Shown here piece by piece: positions 37,450-45,930 of a stretch of 64,000 nt of DNA. How positions within the stretch are numbered: position 1 is the stretch's first letter; each line of letters opens with the position of its first letter. Below the pieces are notes generated by a model. That model was not told where the DNA came from. It saw only the letters and a program-made list of their open reading frames with translations, and searched no databases. This stretch comes from Gammaproteobacteria bacterium (GTDB lineage Bacteria; Pseudomonadota; Gammaproteobacteria; Steroidobacterales; Steroidobacteraceae): contig JAQGOG010000012.1 in NCBI GenBank assembly GCA_028293765.1, positions 57,860 through 121,859 on the forward strand, written 5' to 3'. The position numbers were made by a program, and so were the translations under genes.

Positions 37450-37905
37450 TTGAGCAGAGTGGTCTACGTGGGTACGGCCGACCCGCCCTATCTCGAACAC
37501 GTTTCGATTGGCGCACACGTTATTGAGGCAGACGAGCCCGGCGACGCCGGTGGCAATGATCTCGGGCCGGGTCCGTACGAGCTGCTCCTGGCCGCTCTCG
37601 GGACCTGCACTTCCATCACCGTGCGAATGTATGCCGAACGGAAGCAGTGGCCGCTCGAGGCGGTGCACATCGCTCTGACGCACGCGAAGGTTCATGCGGA
37701 CGATTGTGCCGCGTGCGACACCGAGATCAGGACGATCGACTGCATCGAAATGGAAATTCTGCTGACGGGCAATCTGTCCGAAGACCAGCAGCGCCGACTT
37801 CTCGAGATCGCGAGTCGCTGTCCGGTTCATCGCACGCTCACGTCCGCGGTTCAGATTCGCACGATGTTGCCCGCGGACCGCGTGCTCCACATTCACTCCA
37901 AGTGA
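37450..37905 (+). CDS. OsmC/Ohr family protein
   Basis: 151 residues. The two redox cysteines of the family are visible in LLAALGTCTSITVRMYAERK and SRCPVHRTL. Family members reduce organic hydroperoxides using dithiols. TTG start behind GGGAG. Extra cysteines (DDCAACDTE, TIDCIEME) are unusual. Last gene of the CoA-thioester cluster. Confidence 0.85.
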   Translation: MSRVVYVGTADPPYLEHVSIGAHVIEADEPGDAGGNDLGPGPYELLLAALGTCTSITVRMYAERKQWPLEAVHIALTHAKVHADDCAACDTEIRTIDCIEMEILLTGNLSEDQQRRLLEIASRCPVHRTLTSAVQIRTMLPADRVLHIHSK

Positions 37906-38079
37906 GATGACGAGCGCAGTTCCTTCCAAAGCGCCCGCGAACATCCAATCCTCGATCGAGTCAGGCACGTAAACAGGCAGTGCGCGGGTATCCGCGCCAC
38001 TGCTGTCAAGAGCCATGTACCTGCTCAGGCGAGGAGACACCGATGACCTCCGGATCTCAAAGCGTGAACGCTCGCTATT

Positions 38080-38375
38080 CCGCGGGCTACTCGGAACCGA
38101 CGAGCTCGTTTACGACAGCCAAGAACCTCCGTTGGGTTCGCACCTTGTCACGCCCGCCGTGGCTATCTGCATTACGGCATCTACGTCGGCAGTTGCAAGG
38201 TCGTTCATTACTCGAGACTCGCGCAGGGTATGCGCCGAGGACCGGTGGAAGAGGTTCCTCTTGCTCGTTTCGCACGTGGCCAGCACGTCTGGGTGAGATC
38301 CAGGTTGAAGCGTGGTTGGCGCGGCCCCAACGCGCGCTGTTCGCGGCAATTCGTCTCGCGCTATCCCCCAATTGA
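38080..38375 (+). pseudogene. Broken copy of the LRAT-like gene
   Basis: Homologous to the intact gene at 56988-57440. DELVYDSQEPPLGSHLVTP matches, then a one-base loss near 38150 shifts frame to RGYLHYGIYVGSCKVVHYSR and RRGPVEEVPLARFARGQHVWVR. After 38294 about 139 bp present in the other copy are missing, including the NCEHFCEWC active-site block. The tail QVEAWLARPQRALFAAIRL resumes in the third frame. The protein cannot be active. Confidence 0.85.
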
Positions 38376-38472
38376 GGGACGTCCCAGCCACTGCATTTCG
38401 TGATTCCGGACGGAGTTTCCGTGCTGATACCGTCTTCCCCGACTTATGGTAAGGGCAGGGCAAGTCATCACA

Positions 38473-39009
38473 ATGGAAACTCACGTCGGCAAAACCAATG
38501 ACTGGGTGCATCATGTCATCGCTCTGCTGAATGCGGCCCTGGATCAGCTCCACGACCAGCAAGAAGGCGCAAGGCACACGATACGCAAAGCAAGCTTGCT
38601 CTTGCGAAAGCGGCTCGAACCGCAAGCCGCCGAAAATGTGTCGGACGAAAAAGAGCGTTTGCTGGCGTGGCAGGCGCGCACGGTGTGCGACTATATCGAT
38701 GCGCACATCTCGTGCCGGGTCCGCGTCGCAGATCTCTGCGCGCTCGTGCAGCTGAGCGAAGCGCACTTCTCCCGCTCCTTCAAGCGTACATTCGGGCAAT
38801 CGCCCCACGCTTTCCTGGTTCGACGTCGGCTGGAATTCGCGACGCGGTACATGCTCGAGACGGACGCGCCCTTGAGCGACATTGCGCTTCGGTGCGGATT
38901 CGTGGATCAAGCCCACCTGTGCAAGCACTTTCGACAGGCCACCGGCCGACCGCCAGCGGCCTGGCGGCGTGCGCGCTCGGCAAACGACGCCGACATCGCG
39001 GCCGCCTGA
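38473..39009 (+). CDS. AraC-family regulator with coiled N-terminus (copy 1)
   Basis: 178 residues. The C-terminal 100 residues form two helix-turn-helix units: VADLCALVQLSEAHFSRSFKRTFG and LSDIALRCGFVDQAHLCKHFR. The N-terminal 65 residues are helical (IALLNAALDQLHDQQEGARH), not the usual cupin. Paralog of 57452-58009. I prefer the ATG at 38473, behind AGGG, over one at 38446. It follows the broken LRAT-like gene; what it senses is unknown. Confidence 0.85.
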   Translation: METHVGKTNDWVHHVIALLNAALDQLHDQQEGARHTIRKASLLLRKRLEPQAAENVSDEKERLLAWQARTVCDYIDAHISCRVRVADLCALVQLSEAHFSRSFKRTFGQSPHAFLVRRRLEFATRYMLETDAPLSDIALRCGFVDQAHLCKHFRQATGRPPAAWRRARSANDADIAAA

Positions 39010-39088
39010 GCGCGTATGTGGCGGGGTGACGCATGACTCACCCATTTGAGGGTTTTCGCGAGCGCAACCCGCCGACCCATACTGGGAC

Positions 39089-39448
39089 GTGCAAAGGCTA
39101 TTTTCGACTTTCCCCAATTCGTTGCCCGGAATGGGACTCTTGATCCTGCGCGTGGCCGGCGGATTCTCGGCTCTCGGCCTTGGGCACATCGCGAGCGATC
39201 TCGTGGACGCGACGGCCTTGCTCTTTCGTTGCGCAGTGGTGGGTGACAGCGTCTTGCTTTGGATCGGCTTGTGGACGCCGATTGCAGCGATTGCGCAGGC
39301 GGCGATTCAGATCGACGCCATGATCCTCGGCCACCGATACGACTCCTCGTCTATGGTTGCCGCGGCACTTGGCCTGGCGCTCGCCATGTTGGGACCGGGG
39401 GCGTGGTCCTTGGACGCGCGGTTGTTTGGCCGTAAGCGCATCGTCTAG
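39089..39448 (+). CDS. DoxX-like small membrane protein
   Basis: 119 residues with four hydrophobic helices: GMGLLILRVAGGFSALGLG, LLWIGLWTPIAAIAQAAIQ, and a C-terminal AAALGLALAMLGPGAWSLD ending DARLFGRKRI. Resembles DoxX-like proteins of unknown function. Start at GTG 39089; the ribosome site is weak. Confidence 0.65.
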   Translation: MQRLFSTFPNSLPGMGLLILRVAGGFSALGLGHIASDLVDATALLFRCAVVGDSVLLWIGLWTPIAAIAQAAIQIDAMILGHRYDSSSMVAAALGLALAMLGPGAWSLDARLFGRKRIV

Positions 39449-39461
39449 CGGTCCGAAGCGA

Positions 39462-39575
39462 TCAGCGCACCACGTCGCGTTGGCGCCACGAATAGGGCGT
39501 GTCGTCCACAATGCGCCGGAACGCGCGGGTGAAGTGCGACTGATCGCTCATGGCGCGACACGCCGCCTCGACGAG
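39462..39575 (-). pseudogene. C-terminal relic of an AraC-family regulator
   Basis: Minus-strand AMSDQSHFTRAFRRIVDDTP followed by YSWRQR is the second helix-turn-helix and end of an AraC protein (usual form GFSDQSHFTRAFRRxxGxSP). Upstream there is no matching first helix-turn-helix, so about 35 residues remain. It has intact C-terminal sequence but no plausible start. Confidence 0.65.
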
Positions 39576-39677
39576 CTGAGCCGCCGCAACTGCGGTGGCT
39601 CTTTCTTGCGAGCCGTCACCTCGAGTTTTGGACGCAGACACGCTCGTAGTGTGTGTGGCCCGACTGGCTCCATTGAG

Positions 39678-39693
39678 TCCCCCATTCGGGGGA
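39678..39693. promoter_or_regulatory. Palindrome TCCCCC-N4-GGGGGA, site 1
   Basis: TCCCCC-ATTC-GGGGGA, 26 bp before the NarL-type regulator start. It is one of four copies in the window, each next to a gene start, so probably an operator. Confidence 0.6.
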
Positions 39694-39718
39694 ACGCACA
39701 AGGGGAACCGCGCGTGCG

Positions 39719-40363
39719 ATGCCTTACAGCATGACGAGCGATACGCCTCCGATCCGCATTCTTTCAGCAGACGATCATCCCTTGTTGCGCTCCGGGATTG
39801 CGGCGCTCATTGCCACCCAGACCGATATGGAGCTCGTGGGGGAAGCCGCAACCGGCAAGGAGGCCGTGCAGCTTCACCGGGACCTCGATCCCGATGTGAC
39901 GCTGATGGATCTGCAGATGCCCGATATGAGCGGCTTGGATGCCATCATTGCAATCCGCAGCGAGGACCCGTCGGCGGGGATCATCGTGCTCACGACGTAT
40001 TCGGGCGACGTGCTCGCGCAACGAGCGCTCAAGGCCGGTGCCCAGGCTTATGTCCTGAAAAGCCTGGCGCGTGCGGAGATATTGAACACCATCCGCGTCG
40101 TTTACGCGGGCGAGCGGCAGGTTCAAGCCGACGTCGCCGCCGAGATCGCGAAGCACACTGCGGATGTCCCCTTGACGATTCGTGAGATCGAAGTTCTCAA
40201 ATTGATTGCATCCGGATATGCGAACAAGACGATTTCCGCCCATCTGGACATCAACGAAGAGACGACCAAGAGTCACATCAGGAACATTTTGGCGAAGCTC
40301 GGCGCCCGCGACCGTACGCATGCGGTCTCGCTGGGTTTGAAGCGCGGGATTATCTCGCTGTAG
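39719..40363 (+). CDS. NarL/FixJ-type response regulator
   Basis: 214 residues. Receiver domain with ILSADDHPLLRSG (acidic pair), phospho-Asp in VTLMDLQMPDMSG, and the Lys in AYVLKSLA. The C-terminal LuxR-type helix-turn-helix is LTIREIEVLKLIASGYANK and KSHIRNILAKLG. Start may be 39719 or the ATG at 39731. It lies tail to tail with the propeller-type histidine kinase 16 bp away, the likely cognate sensor. Confidence 0.93.
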   Translation: MPYSMTSDTPPIRILSADDHPLLRSGIAALIATQTDMELVGEAATGKEAVQLHRDLDPDVTLMDLQMPDMSGLDAIIAIRSEDPSAGIIVLTTYSGDVLAQRALKAGAQAYVLKSLARAEILNTIRVVYAGERQVQADVAAEIAKHTADVPLTIREIEVLKLIASGYANKTISAHLDINEETTKSHIRNILAKLGARDRTHAVSLGLKRGIISL

Positions 40364-40379
40364 CGAGGGCCGTGCTCGA

Positions 40380-43300
40380 TCATCGAGAGAAAGAGAAGAA
40401 GTTTCTGATGCGGCTCGCTGCAGCTGTCAGAGGCTGCGGATAGGCGATATCGGCGGCAATGCGCAGCTCGACCTCCGTGCCGGCATTTCTTTCGCTCCAC
40501 ACATTGAGCCGACCGCCAAGAGTCTCGCTCCGCTCGCGCATTCCCGGGAGTCCCCAGTGTCCGGCCCGCTGACCGCGCGCGAGGATCTGAGGGTCCACAC
40601 CGATCCCATCGTCACGCACACGGATGCTGAGATCCGCGTCCCCGAAAGTGACCTCGGTCTCGATATGTCTGGCGTGTGCGTGCTGACAGGCATTGCGAAC
40701 GGCCTCGCGCACGATCCGATACGCGTCATCGCGCACGCTTGGACGCAGCTCGCGAGGCCTGCCCTCGACCACGACTCGGTATTCCGACTTGGCTTGGGGC
40801 TCGACTCCGATGCAGAGCTCAGCCCCCAATGCCACGAGCGATGAGACCAGATCGCGGTCGTCGAATATCGGAGAGCGCAAGTTCTGCACGGCATTGCGCC
40901 CTTCGCCGATGGCTTGATCTCCGACCTCGAGCGCGACTTCCAGAAATCGAGCGGCCTCGTCGGGACGTTTGGGCAGCAGTTGGCGCACGGCCTGGAGTCG
41001 GAACATCAATCCCTGGAAGCCCTGCAGGAGGGAATCGTGAAGCTCACGCGCGATTCTCGTCCGCTCGTTGAGGCGATCTTCCACGCGCTGCTCGAGGCGC
41101 CTGCGTTCCCTCTCAGTGACTTGACGCAATCGACCGAAAAAGAGCGCGGCAACGACCAGGACAACTGCCACGACGCCGACAACCCGGAACGACAGGGTCT
41201 GATAGAACAAGGGAGGGACGATCAAGAAGACGACGGCACCACGTCTATTCCAGATGCCGTCATCGTTTGCAGCGATGACACGAAATGCGTAGCGGCCTGG
41301 AGGCAGGTTGTTGTAGTAGGCAGTGCGCTGTTCCCCTGCCTCCCGCCAATCTGGGTCGAAACCTTCCAAGCGATACTTGAATCGAACGCGGCTCGGAATT
41401 GACAGACTCGTCGCGGTGTAGTCGATCGCGAGATTGTGCACTTTCGGAAAGAGCAGCAGCGAAGCTTGCGGGGCGCGCCTGCGTCCGTCGTCGGCAATCG
41501 AACAGATGAGGACCGTGGGAGCAACGGCGTTCTTGATGCGTTCCGTCGGATCGATGGATGCGAAGCTGTTGTTGGCCTCGAACCAGATGCGCCCATCGTC
41601 AGTTTGCAGGGCGGTGGGCAGAGGGCGTATTGCAGGGGCTACGCCGGGCATGCCATCCGCGAAGTCGAACGTCTCGTAGCGAGGTGTCTTGCCTGGGTTG
41701 TCACTGAAGCGAGCGAGTTCCTGCCGCTCGATATACACGGCACCGATCGAAGTACTGAGCCATAGATCGCCGCTTTTGGCCTGGAGCAGCCCGGTGACGC
41801 TGCCGAGCGCATCGAGAGACGGGAACGATTCGAACCTACCCTCACGAATGCGCCCCAAACCTTGGTCGCCACCCAGCCAAATCTCCCCGTTGACGTTGCT
41901 GAGAGCTTGCACGCTTCCGACGGTGATGCCGTCTTTTTCTGTGTACAGGCGCCAGGTGCCTTGCGTTAGCGATGCAAGGCGAGCGTGAGGGTACCCGAAC
42001 CACACCGGACCCTTTGCGTCGGCATAGATCACCGCAGGATATTCCGACTCTGAGGTACCCGGCACGACCACACGTTCCCATCGAGAGCTCTGCAATTTGA
42101 ACAAGCCCACTCGTACGACGGAGAGCCAAACTGCGCCACTCGCGTCTCGTGCGATCGATTGGGTGCGAATGCGCGTCTCGCTAGTCACTTGAGAGAGCTC
42201 AGGCGGTGCGCCTACTTCTTCCCACTTGCGATTCTCCAACTTCCAAAGTCGTCCGGAGCCACCAACCCACAGGGTGCCTGTCGGCTCGCGGTAGGACGCG
42301 GTGACCCCTGTCGGTCCGCCCGCGTAAGGCACCATGCGCCCATCGTCCAGGCGAAAGAAATCTTCGCCTCGGGGTCGTTCGAAATGCGTCGTGGCGACCC
42401 AAAGGGAGTTGTGATTGCCGGCGGCCAGCACGACGTTCTTCGCAAACGGCCCGTGCCTTCTCAGCCGCGAGACTCTCATCTGATCCAGGCCCAATGCCGT
42501 GCCAAACCAAATGTTGCCCTCCCGGTCTTGCAGCGCGGAGTGGGGCTCGCCGCCACTGAAGACAATGAAGGGACGATTGGCCAGGGACTGAGCTTGGGGC
42601 TCCGGCGCGGCTGCCTTGCTCTCATCGGGGATCGGCACGACGCGCATGTGATCCGACGTGTCGCTGATCCAAAGATTGCCGCGTCGATCCACGAGCCAGA
42701 GTGCAAATGTCCCTGCAGGCAACGGCCGGCAAGTCGGGTCGGCGTCACGCGTCGCATCGAGCAGGTAGAGACAGGCAGGCGTTTTGCGCATGGTCCACAC
42801 GCGGCCGGCCGCGTCCGCGTGAAACCAGTTGTCGGCGGGTATTGCGTAAACATGCACGCGGGACGAGCCTCTCGGCAGCAGCGCGAGCTTGTCGCCTGAA
42901 TTGATCCACAGAGCGCCTGTCTTGTCCGCCAAGACCTGCTCTATGTAGGGTGAAGGCAATCCCAGGCGTTCTGTCATGTCCTCCCAGTGTTGACGGTCGA
43001 AACGAGCAAGACCTCGAGAGGTCGCTGCCCAGACGACGCCATCTGTGTCCACGGCCAACGATTTAACCGTGCCGCGGGGCAAGCCGCTTTCCAGGGGATA
43101 ATTGTTGATTGCGTCGTCGTTGAGCAGGCTCACTCCGCCGTACTGATAGCCGATCCAAAGGCCACCGGATGGAGGAGCGGCGAGCGCCGTGATGCCCTCG
43201 CCGAGCAGACGAACCCCACCCACCGACCCAATCCGATCCAATCGGACGCCATCGAACCGATACAGGCCGGAGGGCGTGCCCAACCACAGGAATCCATCGG

Positions 43301-43451
43301 AGGTTTGCGCGAGCGCGTTGACTACGGTCGGCGCTTCCTGCCGAAGGCTCAGAGAGGTCCGGAAGTACTCCGTGATGTCGAGGCTTGGTGTCGCAGCGTC
43401 GGCGCAGCCGATGAGGCTGAAGAGGACGCACAAAGCACGAGGAGAGCGCAT
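40380..43451 (-). CDS. Propeller-sensor histidine kinase (Reg_prop / Y_Y_Y / HisKA_3)
   Basis: 1023 residues. A signal peptide (ending ADAA) leads to a periplasmic two-propeller sensor of about 14 Reg_prop blades (for example GFLWLGTPSGLYRFDG), then a Y_Y_Y domain (KYRLEGFDPDW, LPPGRYAFRV). One transmembrane helix follows near 770-790, then HisKA_3 with ARELHDSLLQGFQGL (phospho-His) and an HATPase domain (GLPGMRERSETLGG). It probably senses a polymer or sugar outside the cell and signals to the adjacent NarL-type regulator. Confidence 0.93.
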   Translation of the reverse strand: MRSPRALCVLFSLIGCADAATPSLDITEYFRTSLSLRQEAPTVVNALAQTSDGFLWLGTPSGLYRFDGVRLDRIGSVGGVRLLGEGITALAAPPSGGLWIGYQYGGVSLLNDDAINNYPLESGLPRGTVKSLAVDTDGVVWAATSRGLARFDRQHWEDMTERLGLPSPYIEQVLADKTGALWINSGDKLALLPRGSSRVHVYAIPADNWFHADAAGRVWTMRKTPACLYLLDATRDADPTCRPLPAGTFALWLVDRRGNLWISDTSDHMRVVPIPDESKAAAPEPQAQSLANRPFIVFSGGEPHSALQDREGNIWFGTALGLDQMRVSRLRRHGPFAKNVVLAAGNHNSLWVATTHFERPRGEDFFRLDDGRMVPYAGGPTGVTASYREPTGTLWVGGSGRLWKLENRKWEEVGAPPELSQVTSETRIRTQSIARDASGAVWLSVVRVGLFKLQSSRWERVVVPGTSESEYPAVIYADAKGPVWFGYPHARLASLTQGTWRLYTEKDGITVGSVQALSNVNGEIWLGGDQGLGRIREGRFESFPSLDALGSVTGLLQAKSGDLWLSTSIGAVYIERQELARFSDNPGKTPRYETFDFADGMPGVAPAIRPLPTALQTDDGRIWFEANNSFASIDPTERIKNAVAPTVLICSIADDGRRRAPQASLLLFPKVHNLAIDYTATSLSIPSRVRFKYRLEGFDPDWREAGEQRTAYYNNLPPGRYAFRVIAANDDGIWNRRGAVVFLIVPPLFYQTLSFRVVGVVAVVLVVAALFFGRLRQVTERERRRLEQRVEDRLNERTRIARELHDSLLQGFQGLMFRLQAVRQLLPKRPDEAARFLEVALEVGDQAIGEGRNAVQNLRSPIFDDRDLVSSLVALGAELCIGVEPQAKSEYRVVVEGRPRELRPSVRDDAYRIVREAVRNACQHAHARHIETEVTFGDADLSIRVRDDGIGVDPQILARGQRAGHWGLPGMRERSETLGGRLNVWSERNAGTEVELRIAADIAYPQPLTAAASRIRNFFSFSR

Positions 43452-43509
43452 CCGTCGTCGTCATGGTGAGTCACGCTCGAAGTGTGTGCGACTCAAAACC
43501 CCTTTCGAG

Positions 43510-43525
43510 TCCCCCTTTCGGGGGA
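43510..43525. promoter_or_regulatory. Palindrome TCCCCC-N4-GGGGGA, site 2
   Basis: TCCCCC-TTTC-GGGGGA between two divergent genes, 59 bp before the histidine kinase start and 81 bp before the BTAD factor start. Site 1 and site 2 also share AGTGTGTG a short way upstream. Confidence 0.6.
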
Positions 43526-43605
43526 AGGTAAGGCAGAGACGACTGGTTTGATATCGCAGCGACAGAGTTGCCGCACCACGAGGTCGCAGTATCAGCGCGT
43601 TGTCT

Positions 43606-44361
43606 ATGAGTCCTCATTTCAAAATTCATGTGCTGGGGCACTTTCGCCTATTGCGGATGGATACTCCAATCCCGATGCGTGGACGCGCACGCAAGCCGCA
43701 GGAGTTGCTCCAAGTGCTGATCGCTCTCGGCGGCACGGAAGTGGGTGCGGGCGCGCTGATCGATGCGCTCTGGGCCGACTCCGAAGGCGATGCGGCTTAC
43801 CACGCACTCGAGAGCACACTTTATCGCTTGCGCCAGTTGCTCGGGCAACCCGATGCCGTGCGCATGGCCGGGCGCAAGGTGAGCCTCGACCGGAATCAGT
43901 TCTGGATCGACATGTGGGAATTCGAGCACGAGCTGCAGCGGTCTGGTGATGCAGGGATGAGTATCACCGAGCGTATCGAGCACCTGCGGCATCTCTACGA
44001 AGGGCATTTTCTCGAGCACGGCAGTGAGAAGCCTTGGGCGCTGAAGACGCGGTATGCGTTGCGCGACCGCTTTCTGCGCGTGATCCGCGACGCGGCGCGT
44101 GAGTGCGAGAGCCGCCGCCTCTGGCAGGAGGCCGCGAATCTCTATCAATCAGGGCTCGAGCTCGACTCGTTGAGCGAGGATCTCTATCGCGGGTTGATGC
44201 TATGTCATCACGAGTCGGGAGATCACAGCGAGGCCTTGCAAGCCTACCGCCGCTGCCGCGAATTGCTTACACGCTTTTTGGGAGTCCCGCCGAACGCAAA
44301 GACCCAGGCGCTGTATCACAGCGTGCGCGAGCGGGCGGCATCGTTCGCATGTAGCGAGTGA
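43606..44361 (+). CDS. BTAD/SARP-type transcriptional regulator
   Basis: 251 residues. The N-terminal winged helix (RKPQELLQVLIALGGTEVGA, LESTLYRLRQLLG) is of OmpR/SARP type. The C-terminal 140 residues are the helical bacterial transcriptional activator domain (BTAD: LYEGHFLEH, LYQSGLELDSLSEDLYRGLM, ALQAYRRCRELLTRFLGVPP). No NB-ARC or other ATPase is attached. Starts at ATG 43606, or TTG two codons earlier. Divergent from the sensor kinase and sharing a palindromic site with it. Confidence 0.85.
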   Translation: MSPHFKIHVLGHFRLLRMDTPIPMRGRARKPQELLQVLIALGGTEVGAGALIDALWADSEGDAAYHALESTLYRLRQLLGQPDAVRMAGRKVSLDRNQFWIDMWEFEHELQRSGDAGMSITERIEHLRHLYEGHFLEHGSEKPWALKTRYALRDRFLRVIRDAARECESRRLWQEAANLYQSGLELDSLSEDLYRGLMLCHHESGDHSEALQAYRRCRELLTRFLGVPPNAKTQALYHSVRERAASFACSE

Positions 44362-44452
44362 GTCCGGCAATGCTCGAATTGCTAGTCACTGGGGGCCTGG
44401 CGATCGCACCAGCGGTCCATACCTGCGCTCCCATTGCCGGCACCGACGTCAA

Positions 44453-44611
44453 TGAACCCGCCGCGGAGATTCGCTACGTCGCGAGCTCATCACTTACGCG
44501 ATCATCGGCGTCGGATCGTTCCTCGGGGTCGCAAGGTACGACATTGCGGTGCCCGTGAGTCAACTCGAGATCGCGGGCGAGAAGCTGAGCCGAGCCGGCG
44601 CGAGCCCTTGA
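44453..44611 (+). pseudogene. PRC-barrel domain relic
   Basis: After an in-frame TGA the frame reads LRRELITYAIIGVGSFLGVA followed by YDIAVPVSQLEIAGEKL. This is the second half of a small PRC-barrel protein as I know the family (FLGxxxYDVAVPxxQL). No start codon or first half in frame remains, so a decayed gene. Confidence 0.5.
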
Positions 44612-44615
44612 GCCC

Positions 44616-44828
44616 ATGAGATTCGTCGTTCTCGAGATTTGCGCGTGCATCGTTGCGTCTTTGTTCCTGACAACGCTGACCGTCACGGCGGTGCACCGCG
44701 CGAAGCGCAGCTCCACAGATGCACATCACGCTAACGCGCTGACTGAATATCTGTGGGCGGCGATCCCCTGGATCATGATTGCGGCGGCCGCGCTTCCTGC
44801 CGTGCGACTGATCGTCGCGGAACATTGA
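44616..44828 (+). CDS. Small two-helix membrane protein
   Basis: 70 residues with two hydrophobic helices: VVLEICACIVASLFLTTLTV and EYLWAAIPWIMIAAAALPAV. The second resembles the second transmembrane helix of haem-copper oxidase subunit II (EYLWAxIPW), without the periplasmic domain. ATG start, weak ribosome site. Its stop overlaps the next small gene as TTGA. Confidence 0.5.
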   Translation: MRFVVLEICACIVASLFLTTLTVTAVHRAKRSSTDAHHANALTEYLWAAIPWIMIAAAALPAVRLIVAEH

Positions 44829-44974
44829 GGCGTGGAATCACCCTGTACCGAAATTCTCGGCTCGTTCTGCTCCTCATGCTCGCAAGCGTCTGCGCGGGTG
44901 CAGCGCTGGCGGACACAGATCCAGGCGATGCGCAAGCACCAGGCAGCAGTGATACTGACGACGACTGGACGTGA
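44825..44974 (+). CDS. Short secreted acidic peptide
   Basis: 49 codons from TTG, which overlaps the stop of the preceding gene. The signal peptide (SRLVLLLMLASVCAGAALA) would release a 20-residue acidic tail rich in Asp, Gly and Ser. The start is inferred from the overlap; the product could be spurious. Confidence 0.35.
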   Translation: MRRGITLYRNSRLVLLLMLASVCAGAALADTDPGDAQAPGSSDTDDDWT

Positions 44975-44987
44975 GACCGAGGCCTGA

Positions 44988-45213
44988 TGAGCCCTCACGG
45001 TATGCGCGTAGTGCTGGAAGGTCGAATCACGGCCCACACCGCCGCACCGATCTGGCAGTCCTGCATCGATCACTCGCGCGCAACCCGAACCGGCCAGGAG
45101 TAGTCGATGCGTCGCGACTGGAATACGTCGATAACGTGGGCCTCGCGCTGCTGTTCGATCTCACACGCCGTGCGCCCACCCGTGGCCGCTTTTTCGGTCT
45201 GCGCTCCCAGTAG
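44988..45213 (+). pseudogene. Frameshifted STAS-domain gene
   Basis: The ATG frame gives MSPHGMRVVLEGRITAHTAA, then near 45058 the +1 frame takes over: SLARNPNRPGVVDASRLEYV and DNVGLALLFDLTRR. Together these make the first half of a STAS/MlaB-like domain (VVDASxxxYxDxxGxALL). A one-base indel would join them. It ends where the partial kinase duplication begins. Confidence 0.5.
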
Positions 45214-45545
45214 CGTGAGCACTAGCGTTGCTTCTGAGCGCGTGTGCAGATGCGCCCGTATTCGGCACGGCTGGACATTAACAACGAGCACGTCGAGGCG
45301 TAGTCTGTCTCGCAAGAACGCGCGCTGTTCACGCTTCGATTGGCGGCAAGCGCAGGAAGAGCTGCGCGACACACAAGCCGAGCTCGCGCACATGGCACGT
45401 GTACTGACGATGGGGGAGCTCACCGCATCGATCGCGCACGAGGTGAATCAGCCACTGGGCGCGATCGTTACGATTGCAGGCGCCTGCAAGCGCTGGTTGG
45501 CAGCAAGGCCTCCGAAAATGGAGAAGGCCCGGCGAGCGATGGAAT
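45212..45545 (+). repeat. Partial copy of the giant kinase gene (promoter segment joined to HisKA segment)
   Basis: Two blocks. 45212-45336 matches 48598-48719, the upstream region of the giant kinase gene (shared GCGTGAGCACTA, GAGCACGTCGAGGCGTA). 45337-45545 matches 54836-55043 almost base for base and encodes LAHMARVLTMGELTASIAHE. The 6.1 kb between the blocks in the full gene are absent. Non-functional as a kinase: it has no HATPase and no clear start. Confidence 0.9.
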
Positions 45546-45870
45546 GCCCGGCAACGTTCGCGAATTGAGGAATGTGATCGAGAGTCTCGTATTGACGTGT
45601 GCGGCCGCCGAGGTTGCAATCGAAGACCTGCCGGCAGAGATTGTCGAGGCATCGCCCGCAGCAGCAGCCACGAATGCACCCACATCTCCCATTGCCCACC
45701 AGGCCGCACGTCTCGACGACTTCGAGCACCTCGCAATCAAACGGGCGCTGGAGAGCTCGCACGGAAATCTGACGCAGACGGCGCGAGCACTCGGGATCTC
45801 CCGCAGTACCCTGTACCGCAAGGTCCAGCGGTATCATCTGGAGGCCGTCATCAAGCCCTCGGATCAGTGA
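45540..45870 (+). pseudogene. C-terminal tail of a sigma-54 activator (Fis-type HTH)
   Basis: MPGNVRELRNVIESLVLT is the end of an AAA+ sigma-54 activator domain (usually WPGNVRELRN). FEHLAIKRALESSHGNLTQT followed by ARALGISRSTLYRKVQRY is its Fis-type DNA-binding helix-turn-helix. The ATPase and receiver parts are missing; the fragment is joined directly to the kinase copy in a different frame. Confidence 0.8.
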
Positions 45871-45930
45871 GATCCTGCGTGTGAATCTCAAACGCTGAGC
45901 CCCTGAGCGAGAGCTCACCACAACTCACAA

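Noticed and set aside
36562..38040. 492-codon minus-strand frame across the CoA-transferase and OsmC genes
   Set aside because: Covers several well-supported plus-strand genes; low-quality composition, so a shadow.
38363..38377. TCCC-CCAATTGA-GGGA as a fifth copy of the shared palindrome
   Set aside because: Arms are shorter and the spacer is 8 nt, not 4; it overlaps the tail of the broken LRAT copy. Not counted.
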